From positions 1 through 41,810 of the forward strand of contig JAIQFM010000012.1 in NCBI GenBank assembly GCA_020073285.1: a stretch of 41,810 bases of DNA. The letters run 5' to 3'. Position 1 is the first letter of the stretch. Each line of letters begins with the position of its first letter. A program made the position numbers and the translations under genes. The notes beneath the pieces are model-generated. The model ran no database searches. It was not told the origin of the DNA and was given only the letters and a program-made list of their open reading frames with translations. Source of the stretch: Terriglobia bacterium. Lineage in GTDB: Bacteria; Acidobacteriota; Terriglobia; Terriglobales; Acidobacteriaceae. Of the stretch, positions 17,275 to 25,563 are shown piece after piece.

Positions 17275-17311
17275 CATGTGTTCCACATGTCAATAGTCTC
17301 GATCACATGTC
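17275..17311. promoter_or_regulatory. Candidate VapB operator (CATGTG/CACATG cluster)
   Basis: CATGTG-TTC-CACATG (17275-17289) is a perfect 6-bp inverted repeat; CACATGTC at 17284-17291 recurs at 17304-17311, 20 bases or about two helical turns away. It lies 16-53 bases upstream of the antitoxin start, where RHH antitoxins usually bind to repress their own operon. Binding is inferred. Confidence 0.5.
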
Positions 17312-17369
17312 GGGTGAATCGATATGGGTTCGCGGCGGGCGCCTTATCGCTGCTGTCGGGCCGATGGAA

Positions 17370-17460
17370 TATACTTGCCTCGGGTCGGGCACGAGGCGGA
17401 CTGCAAGAACCATGCGAAAATGCCCTCGCAGTGAGCGAGGGCATTTTCATGGGCTTTTTT
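17370..17460 (+). ncRNA. Candidate small RNA or attenuator ending in an intrinsic terminator
   Basis: A TATACT box (17370-17375) precedes a fold in which CTTGCCTCG pairs with CGAGGC and GCAAG, a 9-base loop between. A perfect 14-bp hairpin follows (17416-17429 with 17435-17448, loop AGTGA), whose inner GC-rich stem TGCCCTCGC/GCGAGGGCA is followed by TTTT and then T6 at 17455-17460. No good -35 is seen. It could be an independent RNA of about 85 bases, or the leader and attenuator of the gene at 17589. Confidence 0.4.
17416..17460 (+). terminator. Strong intrinsic terminator hairpin
   Basis: GAAAATGCCCTCGC-AGTGA-GCGAGGGCATTTTC is a perfect 14-bp stem with a 5-base loop, followed by ATGGGC and six T. 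No protein gene ends upstream on this strand, since vapB and vapC run the other way, so it either ends a non-coding RNA or attenuates the downstream gene. Confidence 0.75.
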
Positions 17461-17588
17461 GCAGGGAAAAGATCGCACGCAGAGCGCGCCGTTCCCGGTC
17501 AAACAAGCACAATAGGCCCGCGGGGAACCGGTTTCGCCACCGGATTAGGACAGCCTTTGCCGGTACAATATTTTCAGATTACAGACCG

Positions 17589-19133
17589 ATGACGCCCGAT
17601 GCCAACTCCATCTACCGGGAAACTTCGCCCAACGGTTCCGGCGTGCGAACCAGTGTGTCGATCATCGTCCCGGTGTACAACGAGCAGTATCTGGTCGAGG
17701 CAAGCCTGCGAAGGCTGCTGATTTTGGCCGAGTCGCCCCTCCTCAGCCGCATTCAGGTCATCGTTATTGACGACTGTTCGCGCGACGAGACTCCGGCCGT
17801 TCTGGAACGCTTCCAGAAGAATCTTCCGGCCGACCCTTCGGGCAAGATGGACTGGCATTTCTTCCGGCATGAGCGCAATCAGGGCAAGGGAGCGGCTGTA
17901 CGCACCGCCATCGAACACGCCGATTGCGAACTCTCGGTCGTCCATGATGCCGATCTCGAGTACCACCCGCGCGACTTTCTGCAGATGCTGCCTCTGTTCC
18001 TGCACGAAAATGCCGACGCGGTGTTCGGTTCCCGTTTCATGGCCGGAGGATTCAAACGCGCCCTCTTCTTCAAGCACTCCATCGGCAATCACATCCTGAC
18101 GTTTTTGTGCGATCTGGCCAGCGACCTGAACCTCACCGACATGGAGACCTGTTACAAGATGGTCCGCACCGACCTGCTGAAAACGATTCCGCTGGTGAGC
18201 AAGGATTTTCGTATCGAGCCGGAACTGACCATCAAGCTGGCCAAACGTGGCGCGCACATCTTTGAAGTCCCCATCAGTTACTCTGGCAGAACCTATCAGG
18301 AAGGGAAGAAGATCGGCTGGAAAGACGGCTTGCACGCGCTGTTTGCGATTGCCCGGTTCAAGGTCTCCGACCGCATCTGCAAACCCGATCAGTACGGCAG
18401 CGAGGTTTCCGTGCGGCTGGGCCGTGCCCCGAAGTACAACTCCTGGCTGGCGAGCCGGGTGCGTCCGCATCTCGGCTCAGATGTGCTGGAGATCGGCGCC
18501 GGCATGGGCAGCTTGACCGTGCAGTTGATTCCCCGGGCGCAATACTGTGCTTGCGATGCCAACCCGCTTTTCGTGCGCGAACTGCGCAAGCTGGCCGCCA
18601 CGCGGCCGTATCTCGAGGCCTCGCAGATTGATCCTGCCGATCCCGCATCGCTTCCTTCCGGCCGCACGTTTCAGACCGTCATCTGCAAGAATGTGCTGGA
18701 GCACGTGGACGACGACGTCGCCGTGCTGCGTGGCATCGGGGGCGCCGTCCGTGAGGATGGGCGCATCGTTGTCTTGGCGCCGAATGGCCCCGCGCTGTTT
18801 GGCGCGATTGATCGCAGCCTCGGTCACCGCCGGCGTTACACGCGCGAGCAGCTTCGTCTGTTGGCGGAAAAAGCCGGCATGCGATGCACGTCCATCGTGC
18901 CGTTCAACCGCGCCTGTAGTGTGCCGTGGTGGTTCGCGGGACGTGTCCTGCGCCGGAAACACTTCAGCCTGTTGCAGGTGAAGTTCGTCAACTGGGCTGC
19001 GCCCGTCCTGCGTCGGTTGGATCGGTGGGTTCCTTTGCCGCCCCTGTCGTGGATCGCAACTTTTGAGAAGGTGCAAGCGCGGGCGCCGGTCAAACCATCC
19101 CCACGCGAAAGCGAAGCCGGTATTCTGCGTTAG
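17589..19133 (+). CDS. GT2 glycosyltransferase fused to a SAM methyltransferase
   Basis: A 514-residue two-domain protein. Residues ~20-245 are a DPM1-like GT-A domain: SVSIIVPVYNEQYLVEASL, QVIVIDDCSRDET, and DXD-type VVHDADLEYHP; the GSRFMAGG and YSGRTYQEGKKIGWKDG motifs are those of polyprenyl-phosphate hexosyltransferases. Residues ~295-500 are a class I methyltransferase: VLEIGAGMGSLTVQL (motif I), VICKNVLEHVDDDVAVL and IVVLAPNGPALFG. There is no C-terminal membrane anchor. The ATG at 17589 was chosen because the upstream open frame overlaps the vapB operator and the terminator hairpin and has no family similarity. It probably makes or methylates a lipid-linked sugar; its substrates are unknown. 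Confidence 0.9.
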   Translation: MTPDANSIYRETSPNGSGVRTSVSIIVPVYNEQYLVEASLRRLLILAESPLLSRIQVIVIDDCSRDETPAVLERFQKNLPADPSGKMDWHFFRHERNQGKGAAVRTAIEHADCELSVVHDADLEYHPRDFLQMLPLFLHENADAVFGSRFMAGGFKRALFFKHSIGNHILTFLCDLASDLNLTDMETCYKMVRTDLLKTIPLVSKDFRIEPELTIKLAKRGAHIFEVPISYSGRTYQEGKKIGWKDGLHALFAIARFKVSDRICKPDQYGSEVSVRLGRAPKYNSWLASRVRPHLGSDVLEIGAGMGSLTVQLIPRAQYCACDANPLFVRELRKLAATRPYLEASQIDPADPASLPSGRTFQTVICKNVLEHVDDDVAVLRGIGGAVREDGRIVVLAPNGPALFGAIDRSLGHRRRYTREQLRLLAEKAGMRCTSIVPFNRACSVPWWFAGRVLRRKHFSLLQVKFVNWAAPVLRRLDRWVPLPPLSWIATFEKVQARAPVKPSPRESEAGILR

Positions 19134-19144
19134 GCGGCAGGGGA

Positions 19145-19897
19145 CTATCGCGCCGCAGCCTGCCTCGCTGCAGCGTTGGCGTACTTGCCCGTGATTCCAT
19201 TCCAGCGGATGCTGATCATTTCCCCCAACATGCGCAAGCCGTCCGGCACCGGGTTTATCTTGGAATGTCCGACATGCGCCCACAGCACCGGGACTTCGGC
19301 GATCCGCAGCCCATAGATTCTGGCCAGGTACAGCAGTTCGGCGTCGAAGCCCCAGCGATCGATGCGCTGTGCCGAGAAAATCTGGCGGGCCGCACTGCGG
19401 GTGAATGCCTTGAAGCCGCACTGCGTATCCTTGTAATGCAGCCCCAGAACCAGGCGCAGCAGCAGGTTGTAGGTGCGGCCAAAAATTTGCCGCAGCACTG
19501 GCTGCCGTTCCGTCTGCAGCTTGGGATCGACCCAGCGGGATCCAATGGCGACATCGGCGCCACCCGCAATGGCCGCCAACAGCTTCGGAGCTTCGGAAAT
19601 CGGAGAGGACAGGTCCGCATCGCTAAATAGCAGCACGTCTCCCTCGGCTTTCAGCATCCCGTTTCGAACGCTGTAGCCTTTACCGCGGTTTCCCGGGTTT
19701 TGTACGAGCAGCACGCGCGGATCTTTCTGCGCGAATCGTCGCACGATCTCGGCTGTGCCATCGCTTGAACCGTCATCGACGACGATGATCTCCGCTTTCC
19801 ACTGTTGCCGCGAGACATAACTCAACACAACGTCGAGGGTCGCGGCGAGTCTGCGGCCTTCATTGAAAGCAGGGAAGATCAGGCTGTAAGTTGACAT
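19145..19897 (-). CDS. Dolichyl/polyprenyl-phosphate beta-glycosyltransferase-like GT2
   Basis: A 250-residue GT-A glycosyltransferase: SLIFPAFNEGRRLAATLD, EIIVVDDGSSDGTAEIV, NRGKGYSVRNGML and metal-binding LFSDADLSSP, then CGFKAFTRSAARQIFS and RWGFDAELLYLARIYG. This pattern is that of dolichyl-phosphate beta-glucosyltransferase (ALG5) relatives in bacteria. The ATG at 19897 gives the usual start (MSTYSLIFPAFNE); a TTG at 19936 would add 13 residues, and neither has a strong ribosome-binding site. It converges on the GT2-methyltransferase gene, with 11 bases between the stops, and diverges from the UDP-glucose dehydrogenase gene. Confidence 0.9.
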   Translation of the reverse strand: MSTYSLIFPAFNEGRRLAATLDVVLSYVSRQQWKAEIIVVDDGSSDGTAEIVRRFAQKDPRVLLVQNPGNRGKGYSVRNGMLKAEGDVLLFSDADLSSPISEAPKLLAAIAGGADVAIGSRWVDPKLQTERQPVLRQIFGRTYNLLLRLVLGLHYKDTQCGFKAFTRSAARQIFSAQRIDRWGFDAELLYLARIYGLRIAEVPVLWAHVGHSKINPVPDGLRMLGEMISIRWNGITGKYANAAARQAAAR

Positions 19898-20104
19898 AGC
19901 AGGGGATCGAAACACCTTTTCGATTTTACAGACCAATCTTCCTCATTGTTGCACGAACTGCTGCCCATAACCGCGATTGCCGGGCTGCGAGCAACGTGGC
20001 CGCACGTGGTACTCTAGTTGTCCCCGAGTTTCCGCCCCCGAAAACGCCAGCCGCGGTTCGCGCCGATGTTGCCGGCGGGGGGAGTAGCTGCGCCGGAGAG
20101 TGGA

Positions 20105-21502
20105 ATGAAGATCGCGGTAGTTGGTTCGGGCTATGTCGGCCTGGTGGCGGCGGCGTGTTTTGCCGACATGGGCCATGACATCATTTCTGTCGATAACGAC
20201 GCCAACAAGACCGCCATGCTCCAGCGTGGCGAGGTACCCATTCACGAGCAGTACTTACCCGAACTTTTGGCCCGCCATGGCGGCAAGCGCATTGCGTTTT
20301 GCAGTTCGTTGCCCGACGCCGTTGCCGCTAGCGATGCCATCTTCATTGCCGTCGGCACTCCACAAGGCGGCGATGGTTACGCCGACCTTTCCTACGTGGA
20401 ATCGGTTACCCGGGAACTGGCCCGCGCCATGAATGGCTACAAGCTGATTGTGGAGAAGAGCACGGTTCCTGTATTTACCCACGACTGGATTCGCAAGGTG
20501 ATGCTGCTCAACGGAGCAGCGGCGGACTCGTTCGACGTCGCCTCCAATCCCGAGTTTCTCCGTGAAGGCACGGCCGTCACCGACTTCCTTTATCCGGACC
20601 GGATCGTGGTCGGCGCCGACAACGCGCGTTCGGCGGCCATGCTCCGCGAAATCTATGGCCCTCTTACCAGCGGCAGTTATTACCAGGCGGGCCCCGCCGT
20701 ACCGAGGCCCGATGGCACGCACATCCCGCCGGCGCTCATCGAGACCAGCGCCAAGAGCGCGGAACTGATCAAGCACGCCTGCAACGCATTTCTGGCGATG
20801 AAGATCTCGTTCATCAACGCGGTGGCCAATCTCTGTGAATCGGTGGGCGCCGATATTCGTCAGGTATGCAACGGCATTGGCGCAGATGAGCGCATTGGCC
20901 CGCGTTTTCTCAATCCCGGCATTGGCTACGGCGGCTCCTGCTTCCCCAAGGACCTGGCGGCCTTTCGCGCCGTTGCCCGCGAATGTGGCTACGACCTTCG
21001 CCTGCTCGACGAGGTCATCAACATCAACGAAGACCAGCGCCATCGTTTTCTGCGCAAGGTACGAAGGGCGCTCTGGACACTGCGGGGAAAGCGACTGGCG
21101 GTGCTCGGCCTGTCCTTCAAGGGTGGAACCGACGACGTGCGCGAATCGCCCGCCATCGCCGTCGTCGAGATGTTGCTGAAGGAAGGATCGGAGGTCCGAG
21201 TCTACGATCCTGCCGGCATGCAGCGTGCCCGTGAGATCCTACCGGCTTCCGGCGTCACCTACGCTTCCTCACCCTATCAAGCAGCAAGCGGAGCCGATGC
21301 GCTGCTGATTCTGACCGACTGGGCCGAGTTTGCCGCCCTCGATCTGGATCGCATTCACGCCGCTTTGGGTTATCCGATTGTGGTGGATGGGCGCAACCTG
21401 TTTGACCCGGCGGTGATGGCCGCCCATGGTTTTTATTACTACAGCGTGGGCCGGCCCGACGTCCAGTCGTCCGCCGATAGGAGGACCGCAGGCATAGAGT
21501 AA
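20105..21502 (+). CDS. ugd: UDP-glucose 6-dehydrogenase
   Basis: A 465-residue UDP-glucose dehydrogenase that oxidises UDP-glucose to UDP-glucuronate. It shows N-terminal MKIAVVGSGYVGLVAAACFA, IFIAVGTPQGGDGYADLSYV, NPEFLREGTAVTDFLYPDRIV, the KHACNAFLAMKISFINAVANL helix, catalytic Cys279 in PGIGYGGSCFPKDL, and C-terminal GLSFKGGTDDVRESPAI. The ATG at 20105 has GGAGAG immediately upstream; the frame is open earlier but without similarity. Its product is the substrate of the decarboxylase at 23990-24961, so the two give UDP-xylose. It converges on the epimerase at 21529, with only 26 bases between the stops and no evident terminator. Confidence 0.97.
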   Translation: MKIAVVGSGYVGLVAAACFADMGHDIISVDNDANKTAMLQRGEVPIHEQYLPELLARHGGKRIAFCSSLPDAVAASDAIFIAVGTPQGGDGYADLSYVESVTRELARAMNGYKLIVEKSTVPVFTHDWIRKVMLLNGAAADSFDVASNPEFLREGTAVTDFLYPDRIVVGADNARSAAMLREIYGPLTSGSYYQAGPAVPRPDGTHIPPALIETSAKSAELIKHACNAFLAMKISFINAVANLCESVGADIRQVCNGIGADERIGPRFLNPGIGYGGSCFPKDLAAFRAVARECGYDLRLLDEVININEDQRHRFLRKVRRALWTLRGKRLAVLGLSFKGGTDDVRESPAIAVVEMLLKEGSEVRVYDPAGMQRAREILPASGVTYASSPYQAASGADALLILTDWAEFAALDLDRIHAALGYPIVVDGRNLFDPAVMAAHGFYYYSVGRPDVQSSADRRTAGIE

Positions 21503-21528
21503 GCGCGGATGTCTGAGACGGGTGTAGG

Positions 21529-22494
21529 TCAGGCGCGCAGGCTTGCCGATGCACCCACGCTGGAGCGATACCAATCCACCGTCTTCGACAACCCCTCTTC
21601 GAAGGTCACGGCCGGCTTGTACCCGAGGTGCTTCTGCGCCAGTGAAATGTCGGCCAGGGAATGCATGATATCGCCGGTGCGTTCCGACTCATACTTGGGT
21701 GGACCGCTGTACCCGGTCAGCTTCTGCAGAATGGCGTAGGTCTCGTTGAGAGTGATGCGGCGGCCGGTGGCGGAATTGAACGCCCGTCCAACTGCCTGCG
21801 CTGCCGGCGCGTGGCATGCCAGCAGATTGGCGTTGACCACGTTTTCGACAAATGTGAAGTCACGGCTCTGTTCGCCGTCGCCGTAAATGACCGGCTGCTC
21901 GCCCTGCAACATGCGGGGAATGAATTTTGCCAGCACGCCGGAGTATTGCGACGTGGGATCCTGGCGCGGCCCAAAGACATTAAAGTAACGCAGCGATACC
22001 GTCTCCATTCCGTATACACGGTGGAACGACGTCATGTAATACTCGCCCGCCAGTTTCGCGACGGCGTAGGGCGAAATCGGGCTGGGGAGCATGCCTTCAT
22101 GCTTGGGCAGCGTCGGCGTATCGCCGTACAGCGAGGATGACGATGCGTACACCACCCGCTTCACCTTGGCGTCGCGGGCGGCAATGAGCAGGCTGAGCGT
22201 GCCGTCGATGTTGGCGCGGTTGCTCTCGGCCGGGTTTTGCACGGAGCGGGGAACGGAGGGAATGGCCGCCTGGTGGAAAACGTAGTCCACACCCCGACAG
22301 GCAGCGGCCACCGCGGCAGCGTCGTTGATGTCCGCCTCGATCATCTCGATTCGCGAGGCCAGGGGAGCGATGTTTTCGGCTTTGCCGGTACTGAGATTAT
22401 CAATCCCGCGCACGCGCTCGCCACCATCCAGCAGTGCGTACGCGAGCGACGATCCGATGAAGCCAGCGATTCCGGTGATCAGGTAAAGGGCCAT
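21529..22494 (-). CDS. UDP-N-acetylhexosamine 4-epimerase (WbpP-like SDR)
   Basis: A 321-residue extended SDR. LITGIAGFIGSSLAYALL binds NAD; VFHQAAIPSVPRSVQNP, VYASSSSLYGDT and SPYAVAKLAGEYY (YxxxK) form the catalytic core; YFNVFGPRQDPTSQYSGVLAKF and FVENVVNANLLA are the substrate-side motifs typical of WbpP/Gne enzymes interconverting UDP-GlcNAc and UDP-GalNAc (or the uronates). The ATG at 22494 gives the standard start. It lies 15 bases downstream of the WbpA-type dehydrogenase gene on the same strand, so the two are co-transcribed. The pair WbpA/WbpP is known from pathways giving UDP-GalNAcA, an alternative role here. Confidence 0.93.
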   Translation of the reverse strand: MALYLITGIAGFIGSSLAYALLDGGERVRGIDNLSTGKAENIAPLASRIEMIEADINDAAAVAAACRGVDYVFHQAAIPSVPRSVQNPAESNRANIDGTLSLLIAARDAKVKRVVYASSSSLYGDTPTLPKHEGMLPSPISPYAVAKLAGEYYMTSFHRVYGMETVSLRYFNVFGPRQDPTSQYSGVLAKFIPRMLQGEQPVIYGDGEQSRDFTFVENVVNANLLACHAPAAQAVGRAFNSATGRRITLNETYAILQKLTGYSGPPKYESERTGDIMHSLADISLAQKHLGYKPAVTFEEGLSKTVDWYRSSVGASASLRA

Positions 22495-22509
22495 GTCGAT
22501 TATTGTGTC

Positions 22510-23871
22510 CTAACAACGAACGATGTTGGGCGCATCGATGCCGTGCGTCGCGTTTCGGGTGTCGACCACGAGCTTCGATTCGCGGACAATGCGCGCGTAA
22601 TCGTAGTCGGAGTGGTTGGTCACGATCAGTACGCAATCGTACTGTCCGAGATTTTCCAGCGGCGTATTTTTCATCTGCAGGTCGTACTTGCGCCCTTTGC
22701 CCACGAAAGCGAAGTAAGGGTCGTTGTACGACACGGCTGCGCCCTCGCGCTGCAACAGCTCGATGATGGTCAGCGACGGCGACTCGCGCAGATCGTCGAT
22801 GTCCTTCTTGTAGGCGACGCCAAGCACCAGAACCTTGGAGCCGTTGAGCGCCTTCTTCTGGCCGTTGAGGGCGGAGGTAACGGATGCGACAACGTGGTAC
22901 GGCATGGCGGTGTTAACGTCGCCGGCCAGTTCAATAAAGCGGGTCTGGAAGTCGAACTCCTTGGCCTTCCACGAAAGATAATACGGGTCTACCGGAATGC
23001 AGTGTCCGCCGAGCCCAGGACCGGGATAAAACGCCTGGAAGCCAAAGGGCTTTGTCTTGGCGGCTTCGATCACTTCCCAGATGTCCACCCCCATGCGCAA
23101 GCACAGCAGTTTGAGCTCGTTCACCAAGGCGATATTTACGCAGCGGTAGATGTTCTCCAGCAGCTTGGTCATCTCGGCCACGGCCGGGGTGGAGACGCGC
23201 ACGGTGCGCCGGAAAATCGTGCCGTACACCGCCGCCGCCAGTTCGCCGGCGGTCGCGTCAAGGCCGCCGATGACCTTGGGAATATCGTGGCGCTCGACAT
23301 CGGTGCGGCCCGGATCCTCGCGTTCGGGCGAGAAGGCAACGTAAAAAACGTCGTCCCCGGATCGGCCATTGCGGGCGGCTTTCAAGCCATGCTTGTTGCC
23401 TTTCTCCAGAATGGGTACCAGCACCTCTTCCGTCGTGCCCGGGTAGGTGGTGCTCTCCAGAATGACAAGCTGGCCGGCGTGCAGGTAGGGCGCGATGGAT
23501 TCCGCCGTCTTGACGATGTAACTCATGTCGGGCTGGCGGAATTCGTCCAGCGGCGTGGGCACGCAGATGATCACGGCGTCCATGTCGGCGATCCGCGAAA
23601 AATCGCAGGTCGGGGAGAAGCCGCGTTCGCGGGCTGCCTGGACCTGCTTGGGCTCGATGCGCACGATGTAGGAGCCGCCCTGGGTAAGGGTCTCGACTTT
23701 GCGCGTATCGACGTCGAACCCGGTGATGGCAAATCTCTGGTCGGAAAACAGCAGCACCAGCGGCAGACCTACGTAGCCGAGGCCGATGACCCCGATTTTC
23801 GCAGTGCGCGTTTCGATGTTGGCCAAAACCTTGCTGACGGCAGGCATGGGCTTGACGACGCCTATGGACAC
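22510..23871 (-). CDS. wbpA: UDP-N-acetyl-D-glucosamine 6-dehydrogenase (WbpA-like)
   Basis: A 453-residue nucleotide-sugar dehydrogenase that probably oxidises UDP-GlcNAc to UDP-GlcNAcA, the first step of the diacetamido-uronate route whose later enzymes lie at 7264-9939. Motifs: KIGVIGLGYVGLPLVLLF, VIICVPTPLDEFRQPDMSYI, ESTTYPGTTEEVL, FSPEREDPGR, KLLENIYRCVNIALVNELK, catalytic Cys in GPGLGGHCIPVDPYYL, and GVAYKKDIDDLRESPSL. The PYYLSWK and RED-P signatures favour the WbpA/TviB branch over UDP-glucose dehydrogenase. The start is GTG at 23871 with GGAG 5 bases upstream; a TATAAA at about 23904-23909 on this strand may be its -10 box. Confidence 0.92.
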   Translation of the reverse strand: MSIGVVKPMPAVSKVLANIETRTAKIGVIGLGYVGLPLVLLFSDQRFAITGFDVDTRKVETLTQGGSYIVRIEPKQVQAARERGFSPTCDFSRIADMDAVIICVPTPLDEFRQPDMSYIVKTAESIAPYLHAGQLVILESTTYPGTTEEVLVPILEKGNKHGLKAARNGRSGDDVFYVAFSPEREDPGRTDVERHDIPKVIGGLDATAGELAAAVYGTIFRRTVRVSTPAVAEMTKLLENIYRCVNIALVNELKLLCLRMGVDIWEVIEAAKTKPFGFQAFYPGPGLGGHCIPVDPYYLSWKAKEFDFQTRFIELAGDVNTAMPYHVVASVTSALNGQKKALNGSKVLVLGVAYKKDIDDLRESPSLTIIELLQREGAAVSYNDPYFAFVGKGRKYDLQMKNTPLENLGQYDCVLIVTNHSDYDYARIVRESKLVVDTRNATHGIDAPNIVRC

Positions 23872-23989
23872 TTTTTCTCCTGGCTACCGAGCGGTACGAC
23901 AATTTTATACCAGATTTGTGCGGCGGCTGACTGGGATGGAGCAGTTACCAAAGTGGCGCACACGAGCGGCCCGCTGATGCTCGTTTGGG

Positions 23990-24961
23990 CTAGGGCCTGT
24001 CTCGACCTGGTGCGGCCGACGCCAAAATGCCCAACTGCTCGCGGAAGTACTGCAGAGTCCGCTCAAGACCAGCATGCAGCGGAACTTTAGGCTCCCAGTT
24101 GAGCAACTGCCGGGCCTTGCCGATGTCCGGACACCGCTGTTTCGGATCGTCTTGCGGTAGGGGCTCGAAGACGATCGGTACCTGCGACCCGGTGAGTTCC
24201 TTGATCCGCTGGGCAAACTCAAGGATGGTGACCTCTTGCGGGTTCCCGATGTTGACGGGATTGTGCTCGTCGGACTGCATCAACCGATGGATGCCCTCGA
24301 TCAAGTCGGAAACGTAGCAGAAGCTCCGCGTCTGGGAACCGTCACCGTAAACCGTCATCGGCTTGCCGGTAAGCGCCTGGTACACAAAATTCGGCAGCGC
24401 GCGCCCATCATTCAGCCGCATGCGGGGACCGTAGGTGTTGAAAATCCTAACGATGCGTGTATCTAGACCTCGCGCACGGTGAAACGCCATGGTCAGCGCT
24501 TCGGCGAAGCGCTTGGCCTCGTCGTAGACGCTTCGCGGACCGACTGGGTTGACGCGCCCCCAATACGTCTCCGGCTGCGGACTGATTTCCGGGTCTCCGT
24601 AACACTCCGACGTGGACGCCAACAGGAATTTAGCTTTCTTTTCTTCCGCCACCTGGAGCGCGTTGTAGGTGCCATAAGACCCGACCCGGAGTGTTTCAAT
24701 CGGGAGTCGCAAGTAATCCGGTGGGCTGGCCGGTGAGGCCAAATGCAGCACATAGTCGAGGCTGCCGTTGTACTTCAGTCCGTCGCTGCTGACATCGGCG
24801 CGCAGGAATTCAAAGTCGCCGTTGTTAATGAGATGGTGAATGTTCCGTCGTGTGCCCGTCGCTTCGTTGTCCACGCAGACAACTTTCCAGCCGCAGCTCA
24901 GCAAGTGTTCACAAAGATGCGATCCGAGAAAACCTGCCCCGCCTGTCACCAGCGCCCGCAT
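23990..24961 (-). CDS. uxs: UDP-glucuronic acid decarboxylase (UDP-xylose synthase)
   Basis: A 323-residue SDR that converts UDP-glucuronate to UDP-xylose. [20 protein letters not shown] binds [63 protein letters not shown] (YxxxK), [20 protein letters not shown] and [19 protein letters not shown] are the diagnostic UXS motifs. The ATG at 24961 matches homologues and has GGAGG about 12 bases upstream; the frame continues open for 30 codons upstream without similarity. It is fed by the UDP-glucose dehydrogenase at 20105. It is the first gene of a minus-strand group with wbpA and the 4-epimerase and diverges from the export operon at 25.5 kb. Confidence 0.96.
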   Translation of the reverse strand: MRALVTGGAGFLGSHLCEHLLSCGWKVVCVDNEATGTRRNIHHLINNGDFEFLRADVSSDGLKYNGSLDYVLHLASPASPPDYLRLPIETLRVGSYGTYNALQVAEEKKAKFLLASTSECYGDPEISPQPETYWGRVNPVGPRSVYDEAKRFAEALTMAFHRARGLDTRIVRIFNTYGPRMRLNDGRALPNFVYQALTGKPMTVYGDGSQTRSFCYVSDLIEGIHRLMQSDEHNPVNIGNPQEVTILEFAQRIKELTGSQVPIVFEPLPQDDPKQRCPDIGKARQLLNWEPKVPLHAGLERTLQYFREQLGILASAAPGRDRP

Positions 24962-25563
24962 ACTCTTTGCTATACCTCCGGTACAGTCGCGAGTGTACCG
25001 ACCGGGCAGTCGTCTTGGCAATTTTGTCGCGTTCGTGCTCCAGTCAGCCACGTCTGGTGAGGGGCCGCGATCAATTTCTCGCTCCCGTCAATAGCGGTAC
25101 CGTCCTAAATCGCGAAATTAGGACAGCGCCTCAATAGCCAAAATTCCCCCTTTCGTGCTATACATGTTAAACATATCGATCAATCCTGAATAGGTTTGGG
25201 TATAAGGGAAGTAACGGTCCTCTAGCGTCCGAGGGGCGCGCGACTGCCACGACCGTTACACAACGGAAAGCTTGGAATCATCTCTGTAGCGACTGCTAGG
25301 CGATAACCCGAGTGGAGTGGTGTAACATTTGGAATGCGTTCGGCAGAGTAACTCCCTTGAGCTGGAGTGGTAGGCCTCACCTCGTCGTTTCTGTGTCTTT
25401 GGGAGATCCGAAACGGCCCCAAGTGAAGGCCACAACTCGGACCGGCGTATAGGGGCGGCTCTGGGGCGCGGATTCATTCGTAAGTAGTTGATTGTATTAC
25501 GCTTACTTCATAAGAGGCCCTGTAACTGACGGGGCGAAGCTGTCTCTATCACCTGTCATTACG
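24962..25563. other. 600-base divergent region and long leader of the export operon
   Basis: No gene is supported. It contains a dyad GTCCTAA-N9-TTAGGAC (25102-25124), an 11-base palindrome ATGTTAAACAT (25164-25174), a TATAAG box (25201-25206), and a 9-bp hairpin (25211-25219 with 25251-25259). A weaker pairing, CGTTTC/GAAACG, lies at 25386-25415. Transcription from near 25.2 kb would give an untranslated leader of about 350 bases before the NusG paralogue, the usual setting for loci controlled by processive antitermination. Confidence 0.6.
25211..25259 (+). promoter_or_regulatory. Leader hairpin with motifs shared with the 7.2-kb operon leader
   Basis: GTAACGGTC (25211-25219) pairs perfectly with GACCGTTAC (25251-25259). 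The loop holds CCTCTAGCGTCCGAGG, a 4-bp sub-hairpin. The right arm lies in the 12-mer CACGACCGTTAC (25248-25259), also found at 7231-7242. The 7.2-kb leader has a related CCTCTTAGCGAGG hairpin before its copy. This may be a recognition element for the NusG paralogue encoded next; that is inference. Confidence 0.4.

Noticed and set aside
17259-17588. 110-codon N-terminal extension of the GT2-methyltransferase
   Set aside because: It would start inside the vapB upstream region and run through a strong terminator hairpin; no similarity before MTPDANS.
22237-24090. 617-codon plus-strand frame
   Set aside because: Antisense to the 4-epimerase, the WbpA-type dehydrogenase and part of the decarboxylase gene, all of which have full catalytic motifs; the frame is a shadow.
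25102-25174. Two dyads (GTCCTAA/TTAGGAC and ATGTTAAACAT) as defined operators
   Set aside because: Each is short and single copy; no repressor gene is adjacent, so they are only mentioned in the intergenic description.
24962-25563. Full ops/JUMPstart element or c-di-GMP riboswitch in the leader
   Set aside because: Neither the GGCGGTAGCGT core nor the conserved GEMM riboswitch bases were found on either strand.
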